DNA from: Saturnia japonica
Lineage: Eukaryota; Arthropoda; Insecta; Lepidoptera; Saturniidae
NCBI GenBank assembly: GCA_033032175.1
Contig: CM065322.1
Coordinates: forward strand, 3,906,001-3,970,000
Length of the DNA stretch: 64,000 nt
Reading direction: 5' to 3'
Position 1 is the stretch's first letter; every line of letters starts with the position of its first letter. The position numbers were made by a program, and so were the translations under genes. The notes under the pieces are model-generated. The model did not search any database and was not told where the DNA came from. It worked only from the letters and a program-made list of their open reading frames with translations. Below, one piece after another: positions 10,260-21,393 of this stretch.

Positions 10260-11555
10260 CAAGGTGTCCAGAAAGGGTATCGGGTATTTGTAAGTTCAAT
10301 GAAACAAAAATTATTTCTATGCAATAAAAAAGTTTATTGTTTATTATTAGCATATGAATTGGAGAATTATTTGGAAAAGATGATGTTATCCAAACGATGA
10401 CCGTTACGTTGCTGGCACTCTTCTAAACGGAAACGAAGATTGGCGATAACACGTTGACACATAGCTATCGATATTGCTGCCATTTCTGACCTGATGTTTT
10501 GCTTTAACTGGGTTAGATTCGTCGGATTGTTTTGATAAACCTTGCTTTTAAGGTATCCCCATGCAAAATAGTCAAGCGGGCTAAGGTCGGAGCTTCTGGG
10601 AGGCCAGTTGATGTTACCCCTTCGCGAAATGACTTTATTAGGGAATAATTCGTTAACAACTTCCATTGAGTCATTTGAGGTATGGCAAGTGGCCCCATCT
10701 TGCTGGAACCACGTTCTTGAGTTGAAACCTGCAAACTCCTGCAACTCTGGGACCAAAAAATTTAGCAACATATCGCAATAACGGTCACTATTCACATTAA
10801 TTGCTCGGCCTCGTTGATCTTCATGAAAATAAGGACCAATTATGCCTTTAGCAGACATAGCGGCCCAAACAACGACCTTTGGGCTATGCAGGGGTCGTTC
10901 ATGCTTTCGTCTCGGATTCTCCACTGCCCAGTACCGACAATTCTGCTTATTAACATGACCATTCAGGTGAAAATTTGCTTCGTCACTGAACAGTATGTTG
11001 TTAAAGTTGTTAAATCGCTGCAGCATTTCGTTCGCAAAATTCAGTCGATTAACATAGTCCGTATCCTTCAATTCTTGAACCAATTGAATTTTATAGGCTT
11101 TTAGATGTAAGTCTTTCTTTAAAATCGAATGTAAAGACGATTTTTTGATGTTCAACGCTTGGCTTCGCTTTCGGATGGATAAAGACGGATTTTGACGAAC
11201 CGACGCCTCAACTTCTTCAATTGTTTCTTCATTGCGAACTGAACGAGGACGACCAGAGTTTTGAATTTTAACTGTCGCATCTGTATTCTCGAACATCCTG
11301 ATCCATTTCCTAATGCTATCGTCACTTGGCGCGTGGCGTGTACGATATTCCGCACGATAGAGACGTTGAGCAGTCACTATTGAATCACCATTACGATAAT
11401 ACGCTCGTACGCAAAATGCGCGATGCGTCCCCGAGTACTGTTCCATCGTGACTAAAACTCCACAAAATGGCGGACGCCACGAACCCCTCCCCGCACCCTT
11501 TAGACGCCCCGTTTCGAATATGGCGCGAAAACAAATACCCTTTCTGGACACCTTG
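10260..11555 (-). mobile_element. rosa-type (DD41D) mariner, copy 1
   Basis: The ends are inverted copies of caaggtgtccagaaagggta and are flanked by TA (10258-10259 and 11556-11557), the duplication made by the Tc1/mariner superfamily. The right terminal repeat is 7 bases shorter than in copy 2 because one unit of a gggtatc repeat is missing. Length is 1296 bp. A second copy of closely similar sequence, in the same orientation, is at 38827-40129. The element sits inside a Helitron-like repeat whose halves lie on either side. Confidence 0.93.
10367..11446 (-). CDS. DD41D mariner (rosa-type) transposase
   Basis: The transposase binds the terminal repeats, excises the element and inserts it at TA. 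The likely start is the ATG at 11446, giving about 359 residues; the frame stays open for 35 codons upstream, to 11551 inside the terminal repeat. Numbered from 11551, an N-terminal helix-turn-helix of DUF4817 type covers about 40-85, a GRPR motif is at 100-103, and the catalytic triad is D190 (LFSDEANFHLNG), D285 (QQDGATCHTS) and D327 (SPLDYFAWG). D285 and D327 are separated by 41 residues, the DD41D spacing of the rosa lineage rather than the DD34D of classical mariner. No stop or frameshift interrupts the frame, so the protein may be functional. The shortened right terminal repeat may reduce mobility. Confidence 0.92.
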   Translation of the reverse strand: MEQYSGTHRAFCVRAYYRNGDSIVTAQRLYRAEYRTRHAPSDDSIRKWIRMFENTDATVKIQNSGRPRSVRNEETIEEVEASVRQNPSLSIRKRSQALNIKKSSLHSILKKDLHLKAYKIQLVQELKDTDYVNRLNFANEMLQRFNNFNNILFSDEANFHLNGHVNKQNCRYWAVENPRRKHERPLHSPKVVVWAAMSAKGIIGPYFHEDQRGRAINVNSDRYCDMLLNFLVPELQEFAGFNSRTWFQQDGATCHTSNDSMEVVNELFPNKVISRRGNINWPPRSSDLSPLDYFAWGYLKSKVYQNNPTNLTQLKQNIRSEMAAISIAMCQRVIANLRFRLEECQQRNGHRLDNIIFSK

Positions 11556-11862
11556 TATATCTTTTATTTTTGTCTGTGGCTGTTTGGTCATTGTAAATCA
11601 ATTCGGGCGCATAAATGGCTTTCACTTAGTAAACCATAAGAGATATACAAAATGAATGTACTACATAACTGTAGCTATTAAAAAGGCCTACAAAAAGTCA
11701 CCAAGAGCATATTATGCTTATCTCCTAAGGAACACCCACAATGAGCATTTTTATATTTAAAAATATTTAAAATAACCGGGAGTGGGGATAGTAGGATTCG
11801 CGCGTGGTTCCGATCGACGGCAATCTATAGTCTGTGCGAGCGCAACCGCGGGCACAGCTAGT
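11556..11862 (+). mobile_element. Helitron-like repeat, right part after the mariner
   Basis: Resumes with atttttgtctgt, aatcaattcgggcgc, aaccataagagatata, aaggaacacccacaat, aaccgggagtgggga and ends cgcgggcacagCTAGT. The block order matches the copies at 19150, 22780 and 59386 and, inverted, at 54112. The CTAG end next to T is the classic Helitron 3' terminus. Confidence 0.68.
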
Positions 11863-12930
11863 TAAAATATAAAATTCAATTTGACTACAAAATAACCTAT
11901 ATAAATCTGGGATAAAGTAGATTCCTGTTAGTGAAAGGATTTTCAGAATCGCATCAGTAGTTCCAGACTTTATGTTCTTCAAACTCTACACTTCTAAACT
12001 TCTTCTAATAATTTTACCTCTTTCCATTAAAGATTGTTCCCAAAGTGACAGCGGAAACCTGTTCACTAACGAACATTCAATAAATGTTATTTGTACGTAA
12101 CAGATGTTTGTTTTTTACTTATTGGTATTGTTATTAGTTAAATGACCAACCCCATGAATGGACGATGGGACAATTGAATGGACATCCGCTTTAATAATCA
12201 TTAACAAATGAGCGGCTCGCGTTCGTTGTGTACAAAAATGTTACCAGGTTATAAGGATTCCCCTAAATTTAGGGAGTTCATAAGGGCCTAGGAGGAATTT
12301 ACTGGGGTTTTGGGGTAGAAATGAAGCAGGTATTTTGGGGGGTTTTCGCAGAAGTGATAGGTTACCACTAGTTTTGAAATGTACTTTGGATTCTGAATGA
12401 AAAGAAAGGAAGAAACAACTTTTCGAAATAAAGTTACACGGCTGGTGGGTTTTCAGGTTTCTATTGTCAGCACTTAGTACTTTAAAGGTAACATTAAAAA
12501 CGTCATACAAGAAATATTAATATCTACACGTCTGGGGGTTTTATTTGTAATAGGGAATTTTAAGGGGATTCAGCGGTAAAACGCGACAACTGTCTGGTAA
12601 CAATTGTGTAACAATTGTCTACTTTTTGTTTCGTTTTTTCATTTGCGTTCAGCAGTAGGACTTTTTGTTAATGGAGTGAAAGGGAATTTACATACCTATA
12701 GTACTAAGAAAATTGTAATTATTCTTGACCGTAGGCAAGAAGGTAAAAAAGTACAATTTAAGAATAGATATATAATTGAGTAAAGAAGAATCGTGGAGAA
12801 TTTCCGACTCCAGTACTTTCGTCTTAAACGTTTTCAAATGACCACAAATTCATGTTGTGCGAGTTATGTATCGTGGTTATATTTGATGTAAAAATACGAA
12901 TAAACGACCTTTTTTGTAATACTTTTTTTT
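11863..12930. other. No gene seen
   Basis: AT-rich. The G-rich stretch at about 12240-12360 gives a reverse 89-codon frame with no recognisable domain. Confidence 0.45.
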
Positions 12931-13400
12931 GTTTTAAACCGACTCGAACAAAAGACGGGAGGTTACTCAATTCGAATGTATAGATCTTCAGCCATAACTT
13001 TTTGGCGTGTTCAATAATAACGCTAGTCAGTAGGGCTTTAGCACATGTACTTTATAATATTATAATATAAGTTTTTAGTACAAAACGTGTCGTGAAACCA
13101 ACCGTCTGATTTTCATCTGTCTCTCTGATATGTCATCACTTAAGTACTTTTTAATATTAATGATTAGAAACAACCAGTACAAAAATAGTGGCGAATGAGG
13201 CGCCACAACTTCTTTGTTTATAAACCGATTTGGATGATTCTTTTTTTGTTGGATAGGGGATACCTCAAGGGTGGAGGACTATATTTTAATTTAATTGCCA
13301 TTGGACTTTGAACTTCGAATATACACCAGGGAACTCTTCAAAATAATTAAAGTTGGTTTTCATTTTTGTTAAAAATTGTCTTGTAGTTTTTACTTTCATG
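12931..13400 (+). repeat. Interspersed repeat family D
   Basis: Contains aaccgactcg..gggaggttactcaattcgaatgta, cagccataactttt, ggggatacctcaagg and ttggactttgaacttcgaata. The same blocks occur at 22095-22300 and, inverted, at 49540-49700. Probably the non-coding end of a LINE common in moths. Confidence 0.55.
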
Positions 13401-14099
13401 CAAATGCCAAAAAACTATATAAAGTTAAAAGGAACTCAATCTGATGAACGATACACTACGCGTAGATGACTAGAACACAAACGTCTTCCTCTCTCTCTTT
13501 CTGTCCATCGCGTTGGTCTGCTTACAACTCGAGAAGTTCAGGAAGAAGAAACACTTATAAACGTTAAATTCTTGTTAAAATAAGTAATTTCGTCCCTTAA
13601 ACTTGATATATCGGGTTTTTACAACATTCCTTTGATCCCATTGTTTTGTAAAGTATATTAAAATATAACGATAACTTTAAAAAAAAAAAACAAATCATAA
13701 TTTTGTAGTTCACGCAAGCAAAGCCGCGGACACAGTAAGTAAATTATGTACTTGTAAAAACGTAATTTCATCTTGTTTAATAAGATTGTTTTGTAATTTC
13801 GACTGTGTTTAATATTAACCAGGAAATTGTACGCTACAGTGTAGCTTGTAATAAGAGAACATGGATTTCTAACAACTGGATAAGGCGATCTGTTGGTTTT
13901 GTATTATTCAGTTCCCTGCTGCGCGTTGCGCACCGCTTCGTTATGTTTTTTAATAGATTGCGTCATTTAATATCTTGATCTAAATGTTGAAAATATTATG
14001 TTATTTAAATATTTTGTTTTATGAAGTAGAAGCATTGTAAAAGTAATGATAATGTTGTACAGGCCTATGCTGATTAAAATCCATAGAAGTGTGTATCTG
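13401..14099. other. No gene seen
   Basis: AT-rich. A worn Helitron-like tail (cgcaagcaaagccgcggacacag) is visible near 13713. Confidence 0.45.
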
Positions 14100-14450
14100 A
14101 ACATAATATAATAAAGCGGAAGAGTCTATTTGTATATGATACCCAGACTTACGAAGAATAGTATAGATATAGTATAAGAATAATCTAGCATTAGCCTATG
14201 ACTCTCAGCTAGCTTCAAATATTGATTTTTAATAAGTAAGTCGGAGGCAGAAGCTTTCCCAAACTGCTTTATCCGCTTGCGCTGGCGTAATGGTTAATGA
14301 TACAATGTTCTACAAAAATATTGGTTCTTAGTATATTTAAAAAAAAACAGCTATAGCATATACCTATCTCTTTTACAAAACCCACAATAAGCTATTTTGT
14401 GACAAACAATTGTTAATATTATTATATTAATATATATAATAATATATTAT
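14100..14450 (+). repeat. Interspersed repeat family E, copy 1
   Basis: Shares cggcgtaatggttaatg-like blocks (ccgcttgcgctggcgtaatg), caatgttctacaaaaata and ccacaataagctatttgtga with 43130-43490. Helitron-like in character; ends are not resolved. Confidence 0.5.
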
Positions 14451-15422
14451 AAAAGTATTAATAATATTATTATTATAAGATTAGTAGGATTATTAACTAC
14501 TTCTTTGATAGGAATTTGTCAGTTGAGTCCTTTATTAAATTATCTCATTTAAATTGAATTTAAGTAGCAAATAGATTCACAAAACCAACATTTAAGTAAT
14601 TTATTCACAATAAATCTTGGGTCTACAATCGTGTATGGCAATTAAGACGGTCCTTTTATCTGAACTATTGTGTTGTTCCACTTTGCTCCTAGACACTCGA
14701 CCCGAGCGAGCGATGTTTATCGTTTTGGCGACTTTTCTGTGTTAAGATAATTCTTAGGTATTGTTTTAAGTATTGTCACACTGTTAACTGTTAAGTGATA
14801 TTGAAGTATTTAGGATCGCGTGGGTTCAAATCAAAGTAAATCCACGCTTTTAAGTGAAGAAAAAATCGCGATAAAAACTGCTAAATCTGTCCCCATGCAT
14901 TATTGGTGTGTTCCAGCAGATGTTCTTGCCTTGCGTGTTACCATCTTCGACTATATTATTTATCATTAGATAAAATTGGGGTTAGACGGTAGCCTATAAA
15001 TAAATTTAATAAAACAAAGAAGTTTACTAATTATACAAATATTATGACCTTTAAATAACTCCTTATTTTTTACAGGTGTTGTACTTAGTATATTCAAGAT
15101 TATTATACTCTAGCTTACGATGGGACATGAACTTATCCAATGAAGTAGATAGAATGTGTTGATATTGTCATGCAGTTGCGGTCGTGCCTCGTTAACACGG
15201 ACCGTACTTACCGAAGAATAAGATTAGGTGCTTTACAACTAATTAACATAGATATACCGTAAAAGTGCTATTTAGGCTCTTAAAGGTGTAAGGTAAGGTA
15301 AGGTAATCCTCAAAACGGTTTGGTTTTATATTTCACTAAACCATCAAAATATAATAACATGTTTTACAAATCATAGGATTTGGTCTTTGATGTGATTTGA
15401 ATACTTGAATTATTTATACTAA
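14451..15422. other. No gene seen
   Basis: AT-rich and partly palindromic AT runs near 14410-14480. Confidence 0.45.
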
Positions 15423-15766
15423 TACTAGCTGTGCACGCGAGCGGAGCCTAAATAATGCCGTCGACATTGTGGTAATCCCGCTACCACCCAGGGTGCGGCG
15501 CGGCGCGGCGCGGCGGTCGCCTACCGGTTATTTTAAAGATACAATAGCTTATAATTTTATTGGCGAGGAACACTAACTATTTTTTAAAATAATAGTAGCC
15601 TGAGTTACATCTTATAACATTAGCTATCCTTCAGTGAAAAAACAAACAGATAGACGAAAATAGGAAAAAAAGTGGTTTTCTTTTTTATAACTGAAATACC
15701 GTATATACTTTCATATGCATTTAGTAAAAAGCTGTTATTTTGACATTACAAACAGACATTTATTAA
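15423..15766 (-). mobile_element. Helitron-like repeat, reverse copy
   Basis: Starts ctagctgtgcacgcgagcgg (the inverted 3' tail), then taatgccgtcgac and a GC-rich microrepeat (gcggcgcggcgcggcgcggc-type, about 15496-15515), and runs to ccgtatatactttcatatgcatttagtaaaaagctg. A similar reverse copy is at 63275. Confidence 0.6.
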
Positions 15767-16209
15767 GAGTACAACAAGAATTTGATTGTTTAAACGCGTT
15801 AATCTCTGGAACTAAAAGTCAGATTTGAAAAATATTTTTATATACTAAACTATTTTTATATAACTGGCTTATTTATTGAGAATGGTTATAGGTTTCATAA
15901 CGTCACGCTACGATCCTAATGAATGAAGCAATAGGCATGAACGTGTACGTTAAGTGCCAATAACAATAGGCTACACTGGTGCGTTAGTGGAGACGCTTTG
16001 GAGAATTATTTATATAAATTTAACACGGCTAAAGCCATATTGCACAACTAATTCAAAATTTACAACGAGCGAGGCACTACGATGTTGGCTCGGTCGAAAA
16101 ATTATGCAGATATATAATATTAAACAATTTTTTTATTACTATAACACTTTACATATTGTTGGTTGTTATTTGGCAGAATAAAGTCTCACTACAACTCTAG
16201 GAGTAGAAG
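15767..16209. repeat. Degenerate Helitron-like repeat (forward)
   Basis: Contains tttaaacgcgttaatctctgg and ataacgtcacgctacgatcc, as in the repeat at 9963. The right end is unclear. Confidence 0.4.
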
Positions 16210-16222
16210 TTCCTGCAACACT
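16210..16222. repeat. TSD of Jockey-like copy 2
   Basis: ttcctgcaacact, repeated exactly at 16993-17005. Confidence 0.88.
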
Positions 16223-16992
16223 TTTTTTTTTACACTGACTGCACTGTTAGCCTTAGGGGCCCTATCCAAAAACAGAGCCGCTGCGGCTTTTACAGCTTCA
16301 CCAACCTTGGGGGCGAGCGCTTAGGGCACTCAGCCGCGAAAGTTTTTGACGACTCGCACGAGGGTGCCTGAGTGGCCGAACCTCGGCTCGGGTGGTCGCC
16401 GCGAATGCGAAAAGCTCGCGATCTAGCTAAATTCCTACTCCTACAATTTCGAGCTAACTAACATATACTCACATGAATGTTCCCCTTCTCCTGGGAGGAA
16501 GAAGGGAAACATGCGTATGTGTATTTAATGATTGGAATGGTTTTTCTACACTAACTAGCGCAAAAAAAGAAAAAAAAGGTCCCTTACAGAACCCATGTAC
16601 CTGTGTGGTGTGCACGTTTGTATGTTCATACGTGTGTAATGCTGTATGTGGGTAGCTAAGTGTTGCACGTATAGTGTCACTTGTATCGCGCGGGTGGCTG
16701 CCTGACCCAAGGGCTTCACACCGAGGAACGGATCTAGGCTTGGGTTGCCGCTAGAGAGGGTGGACGTGGTGGGTGTGCCGGAGCGAAGTTGACCGCCCGT
16801 CCTCTGCGGAGAGAACGGTGGTTACGCGGGCGTGGGCGGTTGCACGCTCTGTTTGGAAAGGCGGTGAAATAGAACGCGTTTGCTGTTTCGATTTGGTCAA
16901 GCAGGTCAGTGAAGATGTTAAGCGGCCGGTGTTTACGCCGGCAGGCATTGGGGTCCGGTACATAGGAAGCTGCCGCTTTGATTAGTGGATTC
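16223..16992 (-). mobile_element. 5'-truncated Jockey-like LINE, copy 2
   Basis: Reverse orientation: the poly(A) tail appears as poly(T) at 16223-16231, followed by the 3' UTR block shared with copy 1 and the last part of the RT ORF (about 16740-16992). A perfect 13-bp duplication flanks it. Only about 770 bp was copied. The coding remnant has diverged from copy 1 and no longer matches it in a single frame, so it is non-functional. Confidence 0.88.
16740..16992 (-). pseudogene. C-terminal fragment of Jockey-like reverse transcriptase
   Basis: The reverse-strand translation matches the C-terminal tail encoded near 2120-2370 of copy 1 (the AATYVP/AASYVP and ..NRAC/TERA.AHARVTT regions). It holds no catalytic residue. 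The frame switches relative to copy 1 near the C-terminus. Confidence 0.7.
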
Positions 16993-17005
16993 TTCCTGCA
17001 ACACT
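16993..17005. repeat. Second TSD of Jockey-like copy 2
   Basis: ttcctgcaacact, identical to 16210-16222. Confidence 0.88.
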
Positions 17006-18139
17006 CAGGTATTCGAGCTTTATAGGAGCATCGTCGCCGCGCCGCGGTACCACGATCGTTCGTATGACGTCACGTGTCACGTCTCATATACCATAGAGTC
17101 TTCTAATGTGTGATGTTATAAACATATAATAGTTTAGTATAGACAATATAGTGTTTATTTTTTTATAAACACCTTATATTAATAATTTCAACCGTGTTAA
17201 CTTTATACGATAACCCTCACCAACGCACCCGTGTAGGCCATTTTTTATACTTTGTGTAAAACTATAGACCTTTTTTTGAAGAATAAAATAATATTTCAAG
17301 TTTTAATATAGCCTATATTACTCGCTAATACTGCAGCTTTATATTGGTGAAAGAATTTTTAAAATCGGTCCAGTGGTTTTTGAGGTTATTCATTACAAAA
17401 ACAAAAAAAAAAATCCTCTTTATAATAGGAATAAGTTACTTGTGGACGAAAGTGGTACAAATCAAGCTTTCATAGAATGATACATTGTAATTAGTTCTAG
17501 AGATATGCAAGAATAAATTTATTTATGTTTGACCGTATTACATTAGTGTAAAGGCGACATAAAGGCGTTTGCATGGACTACAACTAAACCTTTGTTTTAA
17601 TTACTATGTGAATATTCTATTTATAGTCATGTCGAAACGAAAACGTTTTGGCCTTCTTCAACAGATCCAGTTATTTTGTAACTAGGTATTCTTTATAGAT
17701 TTTACGTTACGGCCACAATTTTACCAGACGGCCTAGCTAAGTTGCATTTCTGCAATTGTTAATGCTAACAGAAAACGTAAAAATGAATGGATTGGATAGC
17801 AAACGTTTCGGGCAACAGACAGACAAACAAAAAAAAATAAAAAAATATATTTTCTTATAAGTACCATATAGTTTCATATGCTGTATGTATAAAAGCTGTT
17901 ATTTATTTGAATATATTAAGAAAAAAATATGTATCGTAAAACACTTTATAAAGAAAGATAACAATTATTAAATCATTTAAAAGAAAACAAAGAGAAATAA
18001 AACATGAATAAATATGTATAAAAATAAACAACCAAAATTTAGAGAATCAAATACCTAATTAGTAATTACATTATGTTTGTTTTGTTTGTCAAATTGGCTA
18101 AAATATAAATTACCATATAAAATAATTAATAAATTAATA
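17006..18139. other. No gene seen
   Basis: AT-rich. Around 17330-17440 there is a worn Helitron-like end (ttaaaatcggtccagtgg). Confidence 0.45.
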
Positions 18140-18159
18140 TAAATTAATTAATAGCGGCG

Positions 18160-18611
18160 ATATTATCGTCCTGCCACTTCATTCTATAACAACTCTATGA
18201 ACGTACCTATCCTCCACACGGCAATAATATCGCGGCGATGTGACGAAACACATTGGCGAGGAAAAAGGACAAGGGAACGCTGCGGGCTCGCCGCGAGACA
18301 CGACACGAGTGACGGGCTTGTGGTAGACACGCGGCTATAGTAAATGTAGTGCCGTTACCTCGGTGCCGTCATCTAGTTCTCGTTGACATCCCGGTGATGG
18401 TTGCAGTGACAAATGGCCTAACATTCACGCGGCGATCCGTCACGAGTCCCGACGATACGCAGACTGTAAAATAATCGTCTCGTACACTCGCTCGTGGAGG
18501 TAGCGTCTTATACAATAGATTTTTGATCTCGGCGGTCGACTTTGATACGTTTCGCGTGGGTTTCAACGTGTGATGTTCCAACTTGATTGATGACCAAAGG
18601 TTTGTAAACAT
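18160..18611. other. CpG-richer unique island, function unknown
   Basis: About 450 bases with many CG dinucleotides inside AT-rich surroundings, for example gatattatcgtcctgccact, gcgggctcgccgcgagacac and cacgcggcgatccgtcacga. I found no copy elsewhere in the window. The reverse strand has an 80-codon frame (18611-18369) without a recognisable domain. It could be a host promoter or regulatory element, an exon I cannot identify, or a single-copy transposon fragment. Confidence 0.4.
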
Positions 18612-19149
18612 GTTGTCTGGGACGCGGAGATTTCTTTTGTACTCAACAGCTTACTGGGTTTATGTGGTCAGTTAAATGTTTTGTTTTGTGAGAGCGTTGG
18701 TAGTTACATGTTTGTGTGCGGAGTATAAAAGTCAAATACGAAAGGGAGTTTTCAGAAACTTTCTTTTCTACAGTAAAATATTATTCACATACTAGTTGTA
18801 CCTCATGGTTTCACTCGTGTTAACTTTATTCAACCGTTCTGCGCGCCTCCAACGGAGTCGTATCGATGTTCTCACTTCCCGTGCTTGCTTACAGCTTGCC
18901 AGTTTACTTGACATTCATGGTTACTGATCTGATTCTAAGTATTGTAGCTTAAAGTTATATGGCCTATAATCTTTCTTAATAAATAGGCTATAAAAAATAA
19001 TTAGTATTTTTGAAATTCGATTAGTAGTTCCAGTGATTATCGCGTTCAAACAAACAATCAAAATAAAAAACAATCAATCTCTTGATCCTTATAATAAATA
19101 GTGTAAGAAGAATAAAACCACATACACTTCAATTTAAAAAAAAGACAAA
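18612..19149. other. Worn Helitron-like repeat, no gene
   Basis: 18797-19080 resembles an inverted tail (ctagttgtacctcatggttt, then gaacgcgataatcactggaact on the reverse strand). No gene was seen. Confidence 0.4.
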
Positions 19150-19463
19150 AGTTTGTTCCGTGTAATCTGCGTAAAGGTTGAACCGATTTTGACAGGACTT
19201 TCACAGGCAAATAGCTGATGTTTTATGGAGTTACTTAGGCTACTTTTATTTTAGAAAAATAATTAGGGTTTCGCGCAAATAAAAAAAAACTGGTCATATT
19301 ACAAAAATTTGCGAATGCATATGCCTATGTTCTAAGGATCACCCACAATTAGCATATAACCGGGAGCGGGAGTAGCACGTACCTGTATACCAGTATACCT
19401 AGCAGTATACCTGATCTACGGTATTCTGTAGTCCACGCGAACGAAGTCGCGACCACAGCTAGT
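19150..19463 (+). mobile_element. Helitron-like repeat
   Basis: Blocks in order: tgtaatctgcgtaaaggttg, ccgattttgacaggactttc, agggtttcgcgcaaat, ggatcacccacaattagc, ataaccgggagcggg, then a 3' end gtcgcgaccacagCTAGT. Confidence 0.62.
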
Positions 19464-19619
19464 AATACATACAACTTCTGTAAACTCCGCAACTAGAAGA
19501 GCCGGCATTTGACGACTTTCTGAAAAATGCTTTAAAATAATAAATTATTTATTTTATTAATATTTCATTATAATTTATTAAATTACTAATTTTTTTCGTT
19601 AAGGGTCTTCTAACCTAAC

Positions 19620-19852
19620 CTGATCTTGCAGCTGCCCGAACATACCTATTGGTGCTTGGCGACAGATTTTCAACTTAAGGGTTGTATCTAGCCAGGCGGA
19701 CATTAGAAAAAGCCATGATATGGTTTCATCACGATGTTTTCCTTCACCAGGCGCTTAGGCTTATTGTAGGGATTCGAACTCACGTTAATCGACGCGGAGT
19801 CCGTACACGCCGCGCCGTCAACTGAGACATCATTGCTTCAAGAGGAATAGTT
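19620..19852 (-). repeat. SINE family A copy
   Basis: Inverted copy with ctattggtgcttggcgacag, gtttcatcacgatgttttcc, ggattcgaactcacg (the inverted B box) and cgacgcggagtccgt. Confidence 0.68.
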
Positions 19853-20789
19853 ACTTTTAGAAAAAAAGAACAGAAAATGTCACATAGCCATGACTCAGTC
19901 AGTATAATGGCCTAATTTAAGTTGTTTGCAGATCGACCTCAGTTAAATAGGTCCAAGGAGATATTTGATGACGGCAAACAATCGGACCCCGTATTCACTC
20001 CACCTATTATTGTAACGATTTGTGCATCTATGACAAGTGTTCTTTAGATTTAGTGACGTACCACGTTTTTGACTTGATATCGATAATTTAGAATTTAATA
20101 TCGTTATATTGATATTTATACAACAGAAAAAAAGCCAGAAAAATGAATTATAGTAATTATTAACATGTTATTGGCACGATGGATACATTTTTTTTTGTAT
20201 TATTAGGCCCAAAAAGTAAGTATAACTATTTACGTTCGTTACTTTTTATATATAAACACCATTTCTTTTATTTATGTAACTACATGGTTTCTAATAATCT
20301 ACACATAATATTAATAGAATAGGTACTGGCACTATTAAGAATTAATTATTTGATGTTAAACTTTAAAAATATGATTTCATTATAACTCTGTGTATTTTCT
20401 ATTAAAAATAATGCTTATCAATTGCATTGAAAAATTTTAAGTGTAAAAGTGGTGTAGGTACGCTACCATTCAAAATACCGACGGCTACAATGGAACCTGC
20501 ATTTATTGTGAGTTTGGTCAAGATGTTTTTATGATCTATTAATTATATATATACATCATACGTTTTTGTTATTAGTCACACGTAATATAAACAAATCCCC
20601 CACGATGAAGAGAAAAGAAAATAAATATTCCTATTACACACCATTCGCACACGTATTGCAAACAGCTGTGTAAAAACATACGCCTAAAATTACATATTCA
20701 TATTCATTTAATTCTTTTTAGGGTGAATCAAACCTAGTCACATGATCGTTTAACAATTTATTTTAGTTAACTTTAAAGCAACGATCAGA
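19853..20789. other. No gene seen
   Basis: AT-rich, no supported feature. Confidence 0.45.
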
Positions 20790-21025
20790 GATAGGACACT
20801 GAGAGGGCAGTCGACTACTGGAATACCTCCACCCTAAAGAAGATCGCAGCCAAATAACCTAGTGTTGTGTTCCTGCGACGAGAAAGGGATTCCAGAGCAC
20901 CTTGGGGTAGGAGTGTGTAGACAACACACTAGCGATACCTATTGTATTACAGGCGTCCATAGGCTACGGTAGCCGCTTACCATCAGGCAGACCCTATGTT
21001 TGTTTACCACAGTATTTTTATATAA
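20790..21025 (+). repeat. Interspersed repeat family C
   Basis: actggaatacctccacc, gatcgcagccaaataac, gcgtccataggctacgg and ccgcttaccatcaggc in order, ending gtttaccac followed by an A-rich tail. Confidence 0.65.
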
Positions 21026-21179
21026 AAAAGATCGGAAGAAATTGAATTTATTAGAAAGTAGTGATGGTCAAGTTGCTTTGACTGGCAGAATATTGTTTCG
21101 ATGTCCGGAGATGAACTAACTAAATTTTCGGAATTTACGTATATTTATTAATTCCAATTAGTGACACTGTCGGCTGATG

Positions 21180-21393
21180 GTGCAGAAAAACATCGCGAAG
21201 AAACCATATCATGGTGGTAGGTAACTACACTCGCCCATCCTCTACTCCCAACTCTACTACAATCCTCAAGTTGAAAACCTGTCGCTAAGCACATATAGGT
21301 ATGTTCCGGCAGCTACACTTGACAGCCAGTCTTCCACTAGGTTTAGCGTGCTACCATCTTGGACCACATCATCAGTTTGAGATTGTGGTCAAA
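21180..21393 (+). repeat. SINE family A copy
   Basis: Body and tail of family A: catcgcgaagaaaccatatc, tcaagttgaaaacctgtcg and the tail gagattgtggtcaaatgcta. The head is worn. Confidence 0.62.

Noticed and set aside
10814..11104. 96-codon forward frame inside mariner copy 1 (and its twin at 39388-39678)
   Set aside because: Antisense shadow of the transposase; its presence in both copies reflects their shared sequence.
15954..16181. 75-codon frame after a Helitron-like block
   Set aside because: No family resemblance, and it starts within repeat sequence.
16473..16985. 60- and 70-codon forward frames
   Set aside because: Antisense of the reverse-oriented Jockey-like copy 2.
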